Assembly (NCBI GenBank): GCA_024291935.2
Contig: CM044314.1
Coordinates: forward strand, 21,736,001 to 21,800,000
Origin: Okapia johnstoni
Lineage: Eukaryota; Chordata; Mammalia; Artiodactyla; Giraffidae
Length of the DNA: 64,000 bases
Reading direction: 5' to 3'
A model generated the notes under the pieces. It worked only from the letters and a program-made list of their open reading frames with translations. It had not been told where the DNA came from and did no database searches. Positions 30,811 to 41,629 of this stretch are shown piece by piece. The position numbers and the translations under genes were made by a program. Every line of letters begins with the position of its first letter. The first letter of the stretch is position 1.

Positions 30811-33640
30811 GAGCCTTCTTTATGGTCCAACTCTCACATCCATACATGACCACTGGAAAAACTATAGTTTTGCCTAGGCAGACCTTTGTTGACAAAGTGA
30901 TGTCTCTGCTTTTTAATATGCTGTTTAGGCTTGTCATAGCTTTCCTTCCAAGAGCAAGCATCTTTTAATTTCATGGTTGCAGTCATCATCCGCAGTAACA
31001 ATACACAGCCCTGTTGTACTCCTTTCCCAATTTGGAATCAGTCAGCTGTTCCATGTCCGGTTTTAACTGTTGCTTCTTGACCTGCATACAGGTCTCTCAG
31101 GAGGCAGGTAAGGTGGCCTGGTATTCCCATCTCTTTAATAATTTTCCACAGTTTGTTGTGATCCACACAGGCAAAGACTTTAGTGTAGTCAAGGAAACAG
31201 AAGTAGATTTTTTCTGGAAATCCTTTGCTTTCTCCATGATCCAACAAATATTAGCAATTTGATCTCTGGTTCTTCAGCCTTTTCTAAACCCAGCTTGTAC
31301 AGATGGAAGTCCTCTGTTCATGTACTGCTGAAGCTTAGTTTGAAGGATATTGAGCATTACCTTGCTAGCATGTGAAATGATGCAATTGTGTGATAGGCTG
31401 ATCATTCTTTGGCATCATCCTTCATTGGACTTGGAATGATAAGTGAGCTTTTCCAGTCCTGTGGCCACTGCTGAGTTTTCCAAATTTGCTGACATATTGA
31501 GTGCAGCACTTTAACAGCATCATCTCTTAGGATTTAAAATAGCTCAGCTGGAATTCCATCACCTCCACTAGCTTTGTTTGTAGTAATATTTCTTAAAATC
31601 TACCTGCCTACACTCCAGGATATCCAGCTCTAGATAACTACACCATCATGGTTATCTGGGTAATTAAGGCCTGTCTTGTATGGTTCTTCTGTGTATTCTT
31701 GCCATCTTTTCTTAATCTCTTCTGTTTCTGTTAAGTTCTTATAGTTTCTGTCCTTTTTCATGCCCATCCTTGTATGAAAATTTCCCTTGATATCTCCAAT
31801 TTTCTTGAAGAGAGATCCTAGTCTTTCCCATTCTATTGTTTTCCTCTATATCTTTGCATTGTTCATTTAAGAAGGACTTCTTTTCTCTTTCTTGCTATTC
31901 TCTGGAACTAAGCATTCAGTTTGATGTATCTTTCCCTTTCTCCCTTGCTTTTTTTCTTCTCTTCTTTCCTCAGTTTTTTGTAAAGATTCCTCAGGCAACC
32001 ACTTTACCTCTTGTATTTCTTTTTCTTTGGGATGGTTTTGGTCACTACCTCCTGTACAATGTTAGAACCTCCATCCATTGTTCTTTAGGCACTCTGTCTA
32101 CCAGATCTAATCCCTTGAATCTATTTGTCCCTTCCACTGTATAATCATAAGGGATTTGATTTAGGTTATAACTGAATGACCTAATGATTTTCCCTGCTTT
32201 CTTCAACTTAAGCCTGCATTTTGCAATAAGGAGCCCATGATCTGAGTCATAGTCAGCTTCAGGTCTTGTTTTTGCTGACTGTATAGAGCTTCTCCGTCTT
32301 CAGTTGCAAAGAATATAATCAATCTGATTTCGGTATTGACCATCTGGTCACATCTATGTGAAAAGTCATCTCTTGGGTTGTTAGAAAAGTGTTTTTGCTA
32401 TGATCAGTGTTTTTTCTTGACAAAACTCTGTTAACCTTTGCCCTCTTCACTTTGTGCTCTAAGGTCATACTTGCCTGTTATTCTGGGTATCTCTTGGCTT
32501 CCAACTTTTCATTCCAATCTCCTGTGATGAAAGAACATCTTTTTTTGGTGTTAGTTCTACAAGGTCTTATAGGTCTTCATAGAACTGGTCAACTTCAGCT
32601 TCTTCAGCATCAGCAGTGGTTGGGGCATAGACTTGGATTACTGTGATGTTGAATGGTTTGCCTTGGAAATGAACTGAGATCATTCTGTCATTTTGGAGGT
32701 TTTGCACCCAAGTACTGCATTTCAGACTCTTTTGTTGACTATGAGGGCTACTCTATTTCTTCAAAGGGATTCTTGCCCACAGTAGTAGATAAATGGTCAT
32801 CTGAATTAAATTCACCCATTCTCATCCATTTTAGTTCACTAGTTTCTAAGATTTAGTTCTAGGGGAAGTCACTCTGTTGTATCCGACTCTTTGTGATCCT
32901 ATGGACTATACAGTCCATGGAATTCTTCAGGCCAGAATACTGGAATGGGTAGCCTTTCCCTTCTCCAGGGGACCTTCCCAACCCAGGGATAGAACCCAGG
33001 TCTCCCACATTGCAGGCAGATTCTTTACCAGCTGAGCCACAAGGGAAGCCCAAGAATACTGGAGTGGGTAGCCTATCTGTTCTCCAGTGGATCTTCCCAA
33101 CACAGGAATTGAACCGGGGTCTCCTGCATTGCAGGTGGATTCTTTACCAACTGAGCTATCACAGAAGCCCTTGTTCAATCTTGCCATCTCCTTCTTGACC
33201 ACGTCTAATTTACCTTGATTCATGGACCCAACATTCCAGGTTCCTATGCAATATTGTCCTTTACAGCATCAGACTTTACTTTCACCATCAGACACAGCCA
33301 ACTCTTATTTCTGCTTTGACCCAGCCGCTTCATTCTTTCTGGAGCTATTAGTAATTGCCCTTCCCTCTTCCCCGGTAGCATATTGGACACCTTCCAACCT
33401 GGGGGGTTCATCTTCCATTGTCATGGCTTTTTGTCTTTTCACACTGTCTCTGGGGTTCTCCAGGCAAGAATACTGGAGTGAGTTGCCATTTCTTCCTCCA
33501 GTGGACCACTGTGATCCACCCATCTTGGGTAGCCCTGCGCAGCACGGACTCTGAGACCCCACGGACTGAGTTACACAAGCCCCTTCACCATGACAAGGCT
33601 GTGATCCATGAAGGAAGATGTCACCATACACCTATTCAAA
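30811..33640 (-). mobile_element. BovB copy C, nearly full length, reverse
   Basis: Read in reverse it runs from a 5' non-coding part (near 33200-33620) through the endonuclease region (about 32860 down to 32250) and the linker to the reverse transcriptase (about 31760 down to 31000). A deletion at about 30995 joins the GCVLS region directly to C-terminal sequence, removing the YADD active site. The last part of the 3' end is also missing at 30811. A SINE dimer interrupts it at 32863-33170. It is inactive. Confidence 0.92.
32863..33170 (-). mobile_element. Composite Bov-tA dimer, reverse, inside BovB copy C
   Basis: Two tRNA-headed units stand in tandem. The left-hand unit on the plus strand (32863-33050) is a complete element; the right-hand unit (33051-33170) is cut after CCAGTATTCTTG. 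The junction is the same as in the forward dimer at 53248-53560. Confidence 0.9.
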
Positions 33641-33645
33641 TGTCT

Positions 33646-33890
33646 AAAGTTAAAAAGACTGACCATATCAACTGCTTGTGGAAATGTGGAGTTATTGGAA
33701 CTCTCACACGCTGCTGCTGGTGAGATGTGAAATCGGATAGCCACTTGTGAAAACAGCTTGGCATTTGATTAAGAAGTGTAACATGCATCTACCATGTGAC
33801 CCAGCAATTTTACCCCTAGGTATTCACTCAAGAGAAATGAAAGCAGATCCACACAGGCTTATATAGGAATCTTCACAGTGGTCGCACATA
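33646..33890 (+). mobile_element. L1 ORF2 C-terminal fragment
   Basis: It shows the L1 order GGAACTCTCACACGCTGCTG, AAACAGCTTGGCA, CATGTGACCCAGCAATTTTACCCCTAGG, CAAGAGAAATGAAAGCAG. It ends abruptly near 33890. Confidence 0.75.
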
Positions 33891-34036
33891 GCACAATGCT
33901 AGGTTGTGCTCTGGGAATGTGGTTGCCCTAACAGTCATCTTTTGATGTTTGTCCTTCCATGTGGCCCTATATGCTCCCAGTTTTCACAACACTTCTACAT
34001 AAGCCAAAGACAGTGCAAACACAATAGAGTTTAATA

Positions 34037-34253
34037 CAGGAGTTGGTGGACTACAGCCAATAGCCTAAGCACAGTCACTGGCCTGGTTCTTGTAAATAAA
34101 GGTCTACTGCAATATGATCCTGCACCTTATTTACAACTTGTCTCTTTTGCACTATAGCTGCACAGTTGAGTAGTTATGATACAGACTTTGTGGCCCAGAG
34201 AACGCAAATATTGACTATCTGGCCTTTTGTAGTAAAAGTTTTCCAACCTCTTG
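34037..34253 (+). mobile_element. hAT-type DNA transposon, second copy
   Basis: It begins CAGGAGTTGGTGGACTACAG and ends AGTTTTCCAACCTCTTG, the same terminal pattern as 13667-14292. The middle has TAAATAAAGGTCTACTGCAA and CACAGTTGAGTAGTTATGA. Unlike the first copy it has no nested insertion. Confidence 0.75.
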
Positions 34254-34261
34254 TCAACTAG

Positions 34262-34450
34262 AGAAGAGCATGGGATTCGGCCTCAGGTAAGCTCAGATCC
34301 AGCTGTGCCTCTTAATGGCTGAGTAATCCTGGGTCAGTTACTCAGTTCCTCTCTGCCTCAGTTTCCTCGTGTCCTAAATTAGCAAGAGTTAGTCATTTAC
34401 AGCACTCAGATCACTGCTGGGCACATGGTGAACATTCCACAAATGTTAGC
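34262..34450 (+). mobile_element. MIR SINE
   Basis: The forward MIR order is clear: GATCCAGCTGTGCCTCTTAATGGCTG, CCTGGGTCAGTTACTCAG, CTCTGCCTCAGTTTCCTC, TGCTGGGCACATGGTGAACATTCC. The tail ends AATGTTAGC. Confidence 0.85.
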
Positions 34451-34494
34451 ACTTATAATTATTCATTTGGCACAGGGTCCTGAGAATGTGCTTT

Positions 34495-35425
34495 ATTTTA
34501 TTTCCAGTTTTTTTTTTATTTTTGTTCTTCAAATATTTCATATCTTTACTAAATATTTGTCTGACCGATCTGTTCATTTCTGGAAGAGATGTGTTAAAAT
34601 CAGCCCCTATCCTTGTAGATTTTTGCTTTATAATATGTCGAAGAAGAGTCGTTAGGTATAAATATTAATAAAGAGAAACCTCAATTGAAACAAGAGTCAG
34701 GAGACCAGTAGGGGGAGTGCTCACACCCCACAATGATAGGAGAGCCTGAGAGGAAGAAGACTTTGCCTTCTAGTCTGGCAAGACCTCAGCCAATGAGAGA
34801 CTGTCAATTCAGCTGGTGGAAAAGCACCATACTCTCAATTCCTCCAGTGGACTCTTGTTTTACCATGGCCCTCTTAACTTCCTTTCCCCCTCTTTAAAAG
34901 AGTCTTCTTGTTGCTTGAAGACTTCCACATTGCTTCCCATGGTGGCAGACCCCAAATGCAATTCTTTGCTGATTCCAAATAAACCATTTTTTTTGCTAGA
35001 GAAAAAACCTGAGAGTCTCTTTGTTTTAGGTCAGCATAGATCTAGTTCTTTTAAAATTGCTCTATCTTCCTGATAATTATTCTTTTATCATCAATAAGGA
35101 CCCTTTTTAATACTTAAATTTTTTTTCAGAGTTTAATTTATCTTATATTCATACTGCTACACCATAATCTCTTTTGTCTACTATTTCACAGTTACATATC
35201 ACTGTCAACATTTCTTGATTATGTCTTAGGTGTCTGTCTTATAAGTCTGAGAGATCAGTTGTTTTGTGCTATTCCAAATGATCTATTTCTTTGTATTGGA
35301 TATGTTTAATCTGTTTTCATTTATTGGATTATAGATGTTATTTATTTATTTCATCTGATTTAGTTTTATGTTTACTTTCCATTAAGTTAACATTTTCTCA
35401 ATATTCCTTTTCCTCTGAATTGTTG
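34495..35425 (-). mobile_element. L1 ORF2 fragment, reverse, split by an LTR
   Basis: The left part (34495-34660) reads GTGTTAAAATCAGCCCCTATCC and TAGATTTTTGCTTTATAATATG, typical of reverse L1 ORF2. After the LTR insertion it resumes at about 35045 with TTATTCTTTTATCATCAATAAGG and related T-rich sequence. Confidence 0.6.
34684..35040 (+). mobile_element. ERV LTR inserted in L1
   Basis: It has an LTR-like promoter area (CTTTAAAAGAGTCTTC near 34890-34905), AATAAA at 34978-34983, and a U5-like end GAGAGTCTCTTTGTTTTAGGTCAGCA. It separates two parts of one reverse L1 fragment. The exact edges and family are uncertain. Confidence 0.5.
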
Positions 35426-35711
35426 AAAAGAAAACCATGTCCCAAAATGGCATCACTTATACTAAAACTCATCACTTATACTCATGATACCAAACCTAGA
35501 TTTAATACCTGACCTAATTGCAGTTTCAACCTCTTCCAGAAATGTATGTAATCATCATCAACCAGTTTGGAATTTTCTAATCAGCACCAATAAGGAAATC
35601 TGTCAAGAAAATGTCCTGGCCTAAAAATAATCCTTTCTTCTCTTTTGCTAATAGCTCCCTTGCCCAAACCTTCTTCATATAAAAATCTTCCTTTTTCAAA
35701 AAAAAAAAAAA

Positions 35712-36003
35712 TTTGCTTTTAACTTTTTTTGGCTGTGCTGGGTCTTCATTGCTGCAGGAAGGCTTTCTCCAGTTGCAATGCCCAGGCTTCTCATTGCAGT
35801 GACTTCTCTTGTTGCAGAGCACAGGCTCTAAGGCATGTAGGCTGCAGTAGTTGCCACATTCAGGCTCTACAGTGCAGGCTCAATAGTTGTGGCACATGGG
35901 CTTAGTTGCCCCATGGCATGTGGAATCTTCTAGGACCAGGGATTGAACTCAGGTCCCTTGCATTGGCAAGTGAATTCTTAACCATTGGACCACCAGGGAA
36001 GTC
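35712..36003 (-). mobile_element. CHR-type SINE, long form, reverse
   Basis: T-rich tail at the left, CHR body (GTTGCAGAGCACAGGCTC, GTTGTGGCACATGGGCTTAG), and the tRNA-like head at the right with ACCATTGGACCACCAGGGAAGTCC. An A-run of 15 lies beside the tail. Confidence 0.92.
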
Positions 36004-36200
36004 CAACCTTCCATATCGTTACAACCTTTCCAAGTGAAACAGAGCAGGACTCTATGGACCTTGCCCCTCTACCCTATGACCTCTGCCTGCCTTTTGTCTC
36101 ATGGAAAAATTTTAGTCAAAAAATATGTTTAGTCAGAGAAGTGAGAACATGCAAAAACAAAGGAAAACAGTCAAAGAAAATCAAATAAGCATAGTCAAGG

Positions 36201-36423
36201 GCTTCCCAGGTGGTGCTAATAGTAAAGAATCCAACTGCCAGTGCAGGAGACATGAGACAAGGGTTCGATCCCTGGGTCAGGCAGATCCCCTGGAGGAGGG
36301 CATGGCAACCCATTCCAGTATTCTTTCCTGGAGAATCTTGTGGACAGAGGAGCCTGGCGGGCTACAGTCCATGGGGTCACAAATAGTCAGACACGACTGA
36401 AGCTACTTAGCACGCACACATGC
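36201..36423 (+). mobile_element. Bov-tA SINE
   Basis: Complete forward copy. The 14-bp duplication AAGCATAGTCAAGG is exact at 36187-36200 and 36424-36437. Confidence 0.96.
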
Positions 36424-36640
36424 AAGCATAGTCAAGGACACTTAGTTCCTTCTCAAGGGCTATAGATAACTTTCTGAGCCATATCCTGTGAGCTGTCTTG
36501 TAGATACTGAAACCCTCACCAGCTGGAAGAAGTTAACTACATGATGACCAGACTGTAGCCATGACATAAGCTGCCACAGTGCCGAGAGGCCTCAAGAAAT
36601 GGAAATAAATTAACCTTGGAATTGAAGGTTAACTGTACCT

Positions 36641-36915
36641 GCTGCTGCTGCTGCTAAGTCGCGTCAGTCGTGTCCGACTCTGTGCAACCCCATAGACGGC
36701 AGCCCACCAGGCTCCTCCGTCCCTGGGATTCTCCAGGCAAGAACACTGGAGTGGGCTGCCATTTCCTTCTCCAGTGCATGAAAGTGAAAAGTGAAAGTGA
36801 AGTCGCTCAGTCGTGTCCAATTCTTCGTGACCCCACGGACTGCAGCCCATCAGGCTCCTCCATGCATGGGATTCTCCAGGCAAGAGTACTGGAGTGGGTT
36901 GCCATTGCCTTCTCC
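36641..36915 (-). mobile_element. Bov-A2 SINE (dimer), reverse
   Basis: (CTG)n tail at the left, two Bov-A monomers, and the linker GTGAAAAGTGAAAGTGAAG. The duplication TAACTGTACCT is exact at 36630-36640 and 36916-36926. Confidence 0.97.
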
Positions 36916-37205
36916 TAACTGTACCTAAACCAATCAAAATGCTGCTGGTCAGACCACCACATGACCAATTTCAAGATGACTATCAGAGCTGACTGTGCTG
37001 TTTCTGCATGTAGCCCCCTCTCTCTTTTTACCCACTGCTTGTCAGCAAGGCAGGTAGGTGGGGTACAAGGAGTCGGCTTTTGGGTAGATAGCTGCCCTTC
37101 CCCCAGTTTCCAGCATCCAAATTAAAGCAAACTTTCCTTTCTACCAACCTGTCCTCTTTATTGGCTTTTAAGCCACAAGCAGCCAGACTCCACTTTTGGT
37201 AACAC

Positions 37206-37729
37206 AAGCACCCTTCTAGTTGCTATTAATAGATGAGATGCAGCCTAATTCATGAATTGCCTAACAAAGATCTTCAAATTAACTTGGTTGAATTTTGTTT
37301 TTTAACAATGTTAATTTAGACGTTATAGTCTTCTTTTGCTGAGGCACAGACAAAAGAGAGAGTTTTTAAGTAGTAGTGCAACACAAGGATTTAAAAAATT
37401 AATCATGAATTACATGTCCAATCCCTCAGCATCCCACTCCAGAGCCACCAACCCTTACCTGGTTTCTTCCAGGAACATTCTAGGCTTCAGATACTGAGTT
37501 GAATTCTCCCCCATGTTAATTTTCAAGTCTACCATCTGTTTTTCTCCCCTTTATTTTAGTCCTCCTTTTCCCTTACCCCATCCATCCTTCCACCAACCTT
37601 AGCAGGAGGAAACAAGCAGACAGAGACAGGAAGTGGAGAACAGAATTTGGAAGTGAGGGAAGAAGAAAAGAATTATCAAAGAAACCTAAAGTTCAAAAAA
37701 GAACTTTTAAAGGATTAGACCAACCAGAG
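37206..37729. other. No recognised feature
   Basis: Unique-looking sequence between two LTRs. No gene or repeat family recognised. Confidence 0.45.
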
Positions 37730-38390
37730 TGCCCTATGTATTTGGTCTTTGTGCCTAGTTCCTGGCAGAGCTCTTAAAATCCTTAATGATTTCCTTAGTG
37801 GTAGGACTGTCCATTATTATTCATGAAGAGCCCTAGTGAGTTTGTTTTAATGGGATGACTCAGAGTGAGGTCTCTGGATGGGGCTCAACACCAGAAAGGC
37901 CAAACCGGAGATTAAAGGGTGGGGGCTTTTCCAAACTTCCAGATAGGGAGGGGGAGCTGGAGATTGGGCTATAAAAATCCTTGAACAATAATTCAATCCC
38001 TTGCAGGTTGGTGAACACATCGGAGGTGGCAGTTCTGCACCTCTCTACTTTGCCCTAAGCATCTCTTCCCTGTGGCTGTTCTGAGTTGTATTCTTTACAG
38101 CAAATCAGAGAATGTAAGTAAAATAAGATATGCGGGCCTTTCCAGTGAATTATCGAACCAAAGGAAGGGGACATAGGAACTTTCTATTTATAGCTGGTGG
38201 ATCAGAAACTCCAGTGACAACCCGAGATGACAGTTGGTGTCAGAACCGAATGGACTGTAGGACTGGGGTCAGAATTGGAAAATTGGTCAGAAAGCATCCT
38301 GTATCTGGTGTCAGAAAAAAAGACATCACATTTCTGGAAGAGGAAAACAGTGAGGGACACTGAACTATCTATCTGTATCGCTTCACAAAT
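37730..38390 (+). mobile_element. Probable ERV LTR with U5-like extension
   Basis: A TATA box (GGGCTATAAAAATCC at 37966-37980) lies about 110 bases upstream of GAGTTGTATTCTTTACAGC. The following part has the repeated 'GGTGTCAGAA' motif and TTTATAGCTGGTGGATCAG seen in ERV3/ERVL-type LTR ends. Edges were set by eye. Confidence 0.5.
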
Positions 38391-38713
38391 TTATTGCTTT
38401 TTGGAGGAAAAAAAAACAACCCTCCCGGAAGAACCAGTCCAGGATGAGAGGAGCAGAGAGAGCTTCAGGGAAGAAACTCACATCCCCAGATGTGTCAATC
38501 AAATGTTATCCCACTCCATTACACACATCCTTCTCATCTCAGATGAAGGAAATGAGTCAGTACTGTACCCAGATCTCTGCACAGGAAAGACATTGGTGAT
38601 GGACAAGTGTCTCTTTTTTGTTGATGAGAATTTTCATTCTGAAAAAGATCTTTTACTAGGATTTTGTTGACTTGATTATAACAAGATTGCCAAGGGAATA
38701 GCCTTAAAGTATT
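38391..38713. other. No recognised feature
   Basis: It contains part of an open frame (38227-38670) that begins inside the LTR-like sequence. I recognise no domain and do not call a gene. Confidence 0.4.
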
Positions 38714-38721
38714 CAAATTTA

Positions 38722-38926
38722 TGGGCTTCCCTTGTGGCTCAGCTGGTAAAGAATCCGCCTGCAATGCCGGGAAACCTGGGTTCAACCTCTGGGTTGGGAA
38801 GATACCCTGGAGAAGGGAAAGGCCACCCACTCCAGTATTCTGGCCTGGAGAATTCCATGGACTGTATAGTCCATGAGGTTGCAAAAAGTCAGACACAACT
38901 GAGCAACTTTCACGTTCACTTTTATG
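38722..38926 (+). mobile_element. Bov-tA SINE
   Basis: Head GGGCTTCCCTTGTGGCTCAG and the variant Bov-A part CTGGCCTGGAGAATTCCATGG followed by CTGTATAGTCC. CAAATTTA flanks it at 38714-38721 and 38927-38934. The variant matches the complete unit of the SINE dimers. Confidence 0.94.
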
Positions 38927-39247
38927 CAAATTTATTTGCTAAACAAGGTAAACATTCCATAGCTTTTTAAGCTTTAAAATATTACATTTTCCTTTCCCTA
39001 ATAAATTTAAGTAATAAAATAGAGCAAGAATACATTCATAGGCATATGCATATTTAAATTAGTCAGAAGTTCTGTTCCAGGGCCTGAAACAGTAATCAAA
39101 ACTAGATTGAAAAGCAAAGAAGACCTAAGTAAGTGGGAGGGCTTGTCATGTTCAGACATGACTTAGCAACTGAGCACACATGCACACGTGCCATGTTAAC
39201 AGACTGAGAGACTCAAAATGTTAAAAATGCCAATTATCCCTAAATCA

Positions 39248-39455
39248 GCCTTCCTTGGTGGCTCAGATGGTTTAAAAAAAAAAAAAATGCCTGCAATGCA
39301 GAAGACCTGGGTTCAATCCCTGGGTTGGAAAGATCTCCTGGAGAAGGGAATGGCTCCAGTATTCTTGCCTGAAGTATTCCATGGACAGAGAAGACTGGCA
39401 GGCTACAGTCCATGGGGTTGCAAAGAGTCAGACACGACTTGGCAAATGAACAACA
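39248..39455 (+). mobile_element. Bov-tA SINE with an internal A-run
   Basis: Forward copy in which 14 A's (39274-39287) replace the AAGAATC part of the tRNA-like head. The Bov-A part is otherwise intact with a small deletion before CTCCAGTATTCTTGCC. An isolated SINE tail fragment lies just before it at about 39150-39180. Confidence 0.9.
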
Positions 39456-39551
39456 ATAGCAAAGCATGATTAAGTTAAATGGGTCAAATGGATCATGAAC
39501 TTAAATTTAAAACATAAAAATGTAAAACTTTTAATGAAAAACACAGAAGAC

Positions 39552-39668
39552 GTAATTCCCTGACAGTTTAGTGGTTAAGACACAGTGCTTCCACTCCAGG
39601 GGGTTCTATCCCTGGTTAGGGAACCAAAATAGCACTAAGCCTTGTGGCATGGCCAAAACAAAAGAAAA
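39552..39668 (+). mobile_element. CHR/ART2-type SINE, short form
   Basis: AATTCCCTGACAGTTTAGTGG head, TTCTATCCCTGGTTAGGGAAC core, GGCATGGCC, and a tail of AAAAG repeats. Confidence 0.88.
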
Positions 39669-40310
39669 GAAAACAAAATGAAAAACAAACAGAGGAGAAA
39701 ACTTTGGGATCCAGGATCAGATAAAGAGTTTTCAGACTTGACACCAAATGTGAAATTCTCAAAAGAATACATTGACACATCATTACATTGATCTTCATCT
39801 AAATTAAAAAATTTTGATACATTAAGGACCCTGTTAAAAGGGTGAAAAAATAAGCTACAGACTAGGAGAAAATATTTTCCAACCACATATCTGACCAAAG
39901 ACTAGTATCTAGAATATATAACTCAACTCACAAGTCAACAATTTAAAAAATTTTTTTCAATTAGAAAATGGACAAAAGACATAACAGACATTTCACAGAA
40001 GAGGATATACAGATGGCTGATAAGTATATGAAAAGATGTTGTTCAATTTTATTATTCAGTAGGAAAATACAAAATAAAGCTTCAATGAGATATCATTACA
40101 CATTTATCAAAATAAAAATTAATGACCACACTATTTACTGGCAAAGGTGCAGAGAAACTGAGTTACTCATCCATTGCTGATGGGAACACAAAATGGAACA
40201 GCCACACTGGTAAACGGTTTGGTAATTTCTTATAAAATTAAACTTACAATTACCATATGACCCATAATCTTATACTCTTGGACATTAATCACAGAGAAAA
40301 ATTTTCAACC

Positions 40311-40520
40311 CTGTATCTGGTGGCTTAGATGGTAAAGAATCCGCCTGCAATGCGGGAGACCTGGGTTGGATCCTTGGGTCAGGAAGATCCCTGAAGGAAG
40401 GTATGGCAACCCACTCCAGTATTCTTGCCTGGAGAAACCCCATGGACAGAGGAGCCTGGTGGGCTACAGTCCATGGGGTCACAAAGAGTCAAACATGACT
40501 GAGCGACTAAGCACAGCATA
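40311..40520 (+). mobile_element. Bov-tA SINE inside L1
   Basis: Head with TGGTGGCTTAGATGGTAAAG and a full Bov-A monomer. L1 sequence resumes after 40520. Confidence 0.92.
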
Positions 40521-40835
40521 TCTAATACTTATATCAGTGTTATTAGTAATAGCCAAAATTGGAAAGTGTCTAGGTGTTCCTAAACTGTGGTGTGTGTGAT
40601 CTACTGAGTAACTTTTATAAAGTGAGCTACTGATGCAAGCGACAACTTGGATGAATTGCTAGAGAATTTTGTTACATATAAAAGCCAGTCCTAAAAGTTT
40701 CCATAGCCACATGATTCCATTCTCATAACATTCTTGAAGTGGCAAAATTACAGAAGTGAAGAACAGGTTAGTAGCCACCAGGTATTAAGAATGGTGAGAT
40801 GAGGGAGGTAAACAGGGAACGGGTGTGACATAACA

Positions 40836-41329
40836 ACACTAGGGATCCTAGTGGAACTGGTTAGTACCTTTGTTGCTGAACAAGGGCTGGCTACCCGAGG
40901 CACATAGAAGATGATACTATGGCACTAGCTTTTGAGAAAAGAGCTTTATCATGAGGTCAAACAGCAAGGAGACAGGAGGCTCAGCTCTCAAACCTGTCTC
41001 CACCATACAGGGTTCAGGGTGAAATTTAAGGGGATAGGGAAATTTCAAACTTGGAATCTGATTGGCTAGTCTCAAATCAATCCATATCAGCCACTCTTGT
41101 TGCTGGAAGCTAGATTTTCCTTATTGAAGGAATTCTCGCTTCATAAATGGCTCCAGTGGCAATATTTCTATTCTTTATGTTCCTAATTCTTGGTGCCAGG
41201 GTCATTTGGGAGACATGGATTCCTGGCTTGCACATACACAGTGCTGTCTCTGTAAAGTAACTTGAGGTTTGATTAGTAAAACCATCTGTTTTAAGGAGGC
41301 AAAACCAGTTTAAGGTGATCAATGTTTTA
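40836..41329. other. Unassigned sequence
   Basis: AAAAGAGCTTTATCATGAGG near 40938-40957 could be a reverse LTR polyadenylation area, but I cannot define an element. Confidence 0.35.
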
Positions 41330-41620
41330 CGTGCTATTTTATGTTGACTGTGGTATGGATACACAAATCTGCACATGTGATAAACCTGCATAGAATGACA
41401 CATACACACACAAATGAGCATGTGTAAAACAGGAAATTTGAGTAAAAATTTGTGGATTAGATCAGAGTCAATATTTTGTCTGTGATATTGTACTATAGTT
41501 TTGAAAGATGTCACCTTTGGGGAAACTGCGCAAAAGGTACACAGGATCTCTCTGTATTATTTTTCACAACTGTAGGCAAATCTACAATTTCTTTAAACTA
41601 AGAAGTTTAAATACACTTAT
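41330..41620 (+). mobile_element. L1 3' UTR fragment
   Basis: It matches the order of an old L1 tail: GATAAACCTGCATAGAATGAC, ACACACACAAATGAGC, TGTGATATTGTACTATAGTTTTG, GGTACACAGGATCTCTCTGTATTATT, then TAAGAAGTTTAAA. Confidence 0.65.
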
Positions 41621-41629
41621 TGTCTTAGC

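Larger units (their letters stand above)
36010..37205 (+). mobile_element. ERV LTR, family Y, copy 1, split by two SINEs
   Basis: It shares its order with 56470-57145: CCTATGACCTCTGCCTGCC, CAAAAACAAAGGAAAACAGTCAAAG, AAGGGCTATAGATAACTTTCTGAGCCAT. The 3' part (AAATTAAAGCAAACTTTCC, TCTTTATTGGCTTTTAAGCC) looks like an R/U5 end. SINEs sit at 36201-36423 and 36641-36915. Confidence 0.55.
39480..40835 (+). mobile_element. L1 ORF2 C-terminus and 3' region, split by two SINEs
   Basis: It shows the usual L1 ORF2 end in order: GAAAATGGACAAAAGACATAACAGAC, TTTCACAGAAGAGGATATACAGATGG, AATGAGATATCATTACAC, GGCAAAGGTGCAGAGAAAC, CCATATGACCC. SINEs are at 39552-39668 and 40311-40520. The frame is broken by several stops. 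Confidence 0.8.

Noticed and set aside
30338..30961. Reverse-strand open frame of about 207 codons
   Set aside because: It joins the antisense of BovB copy B with the sense of copy C across their junction, so it is an artefact of the inverted arrangement.
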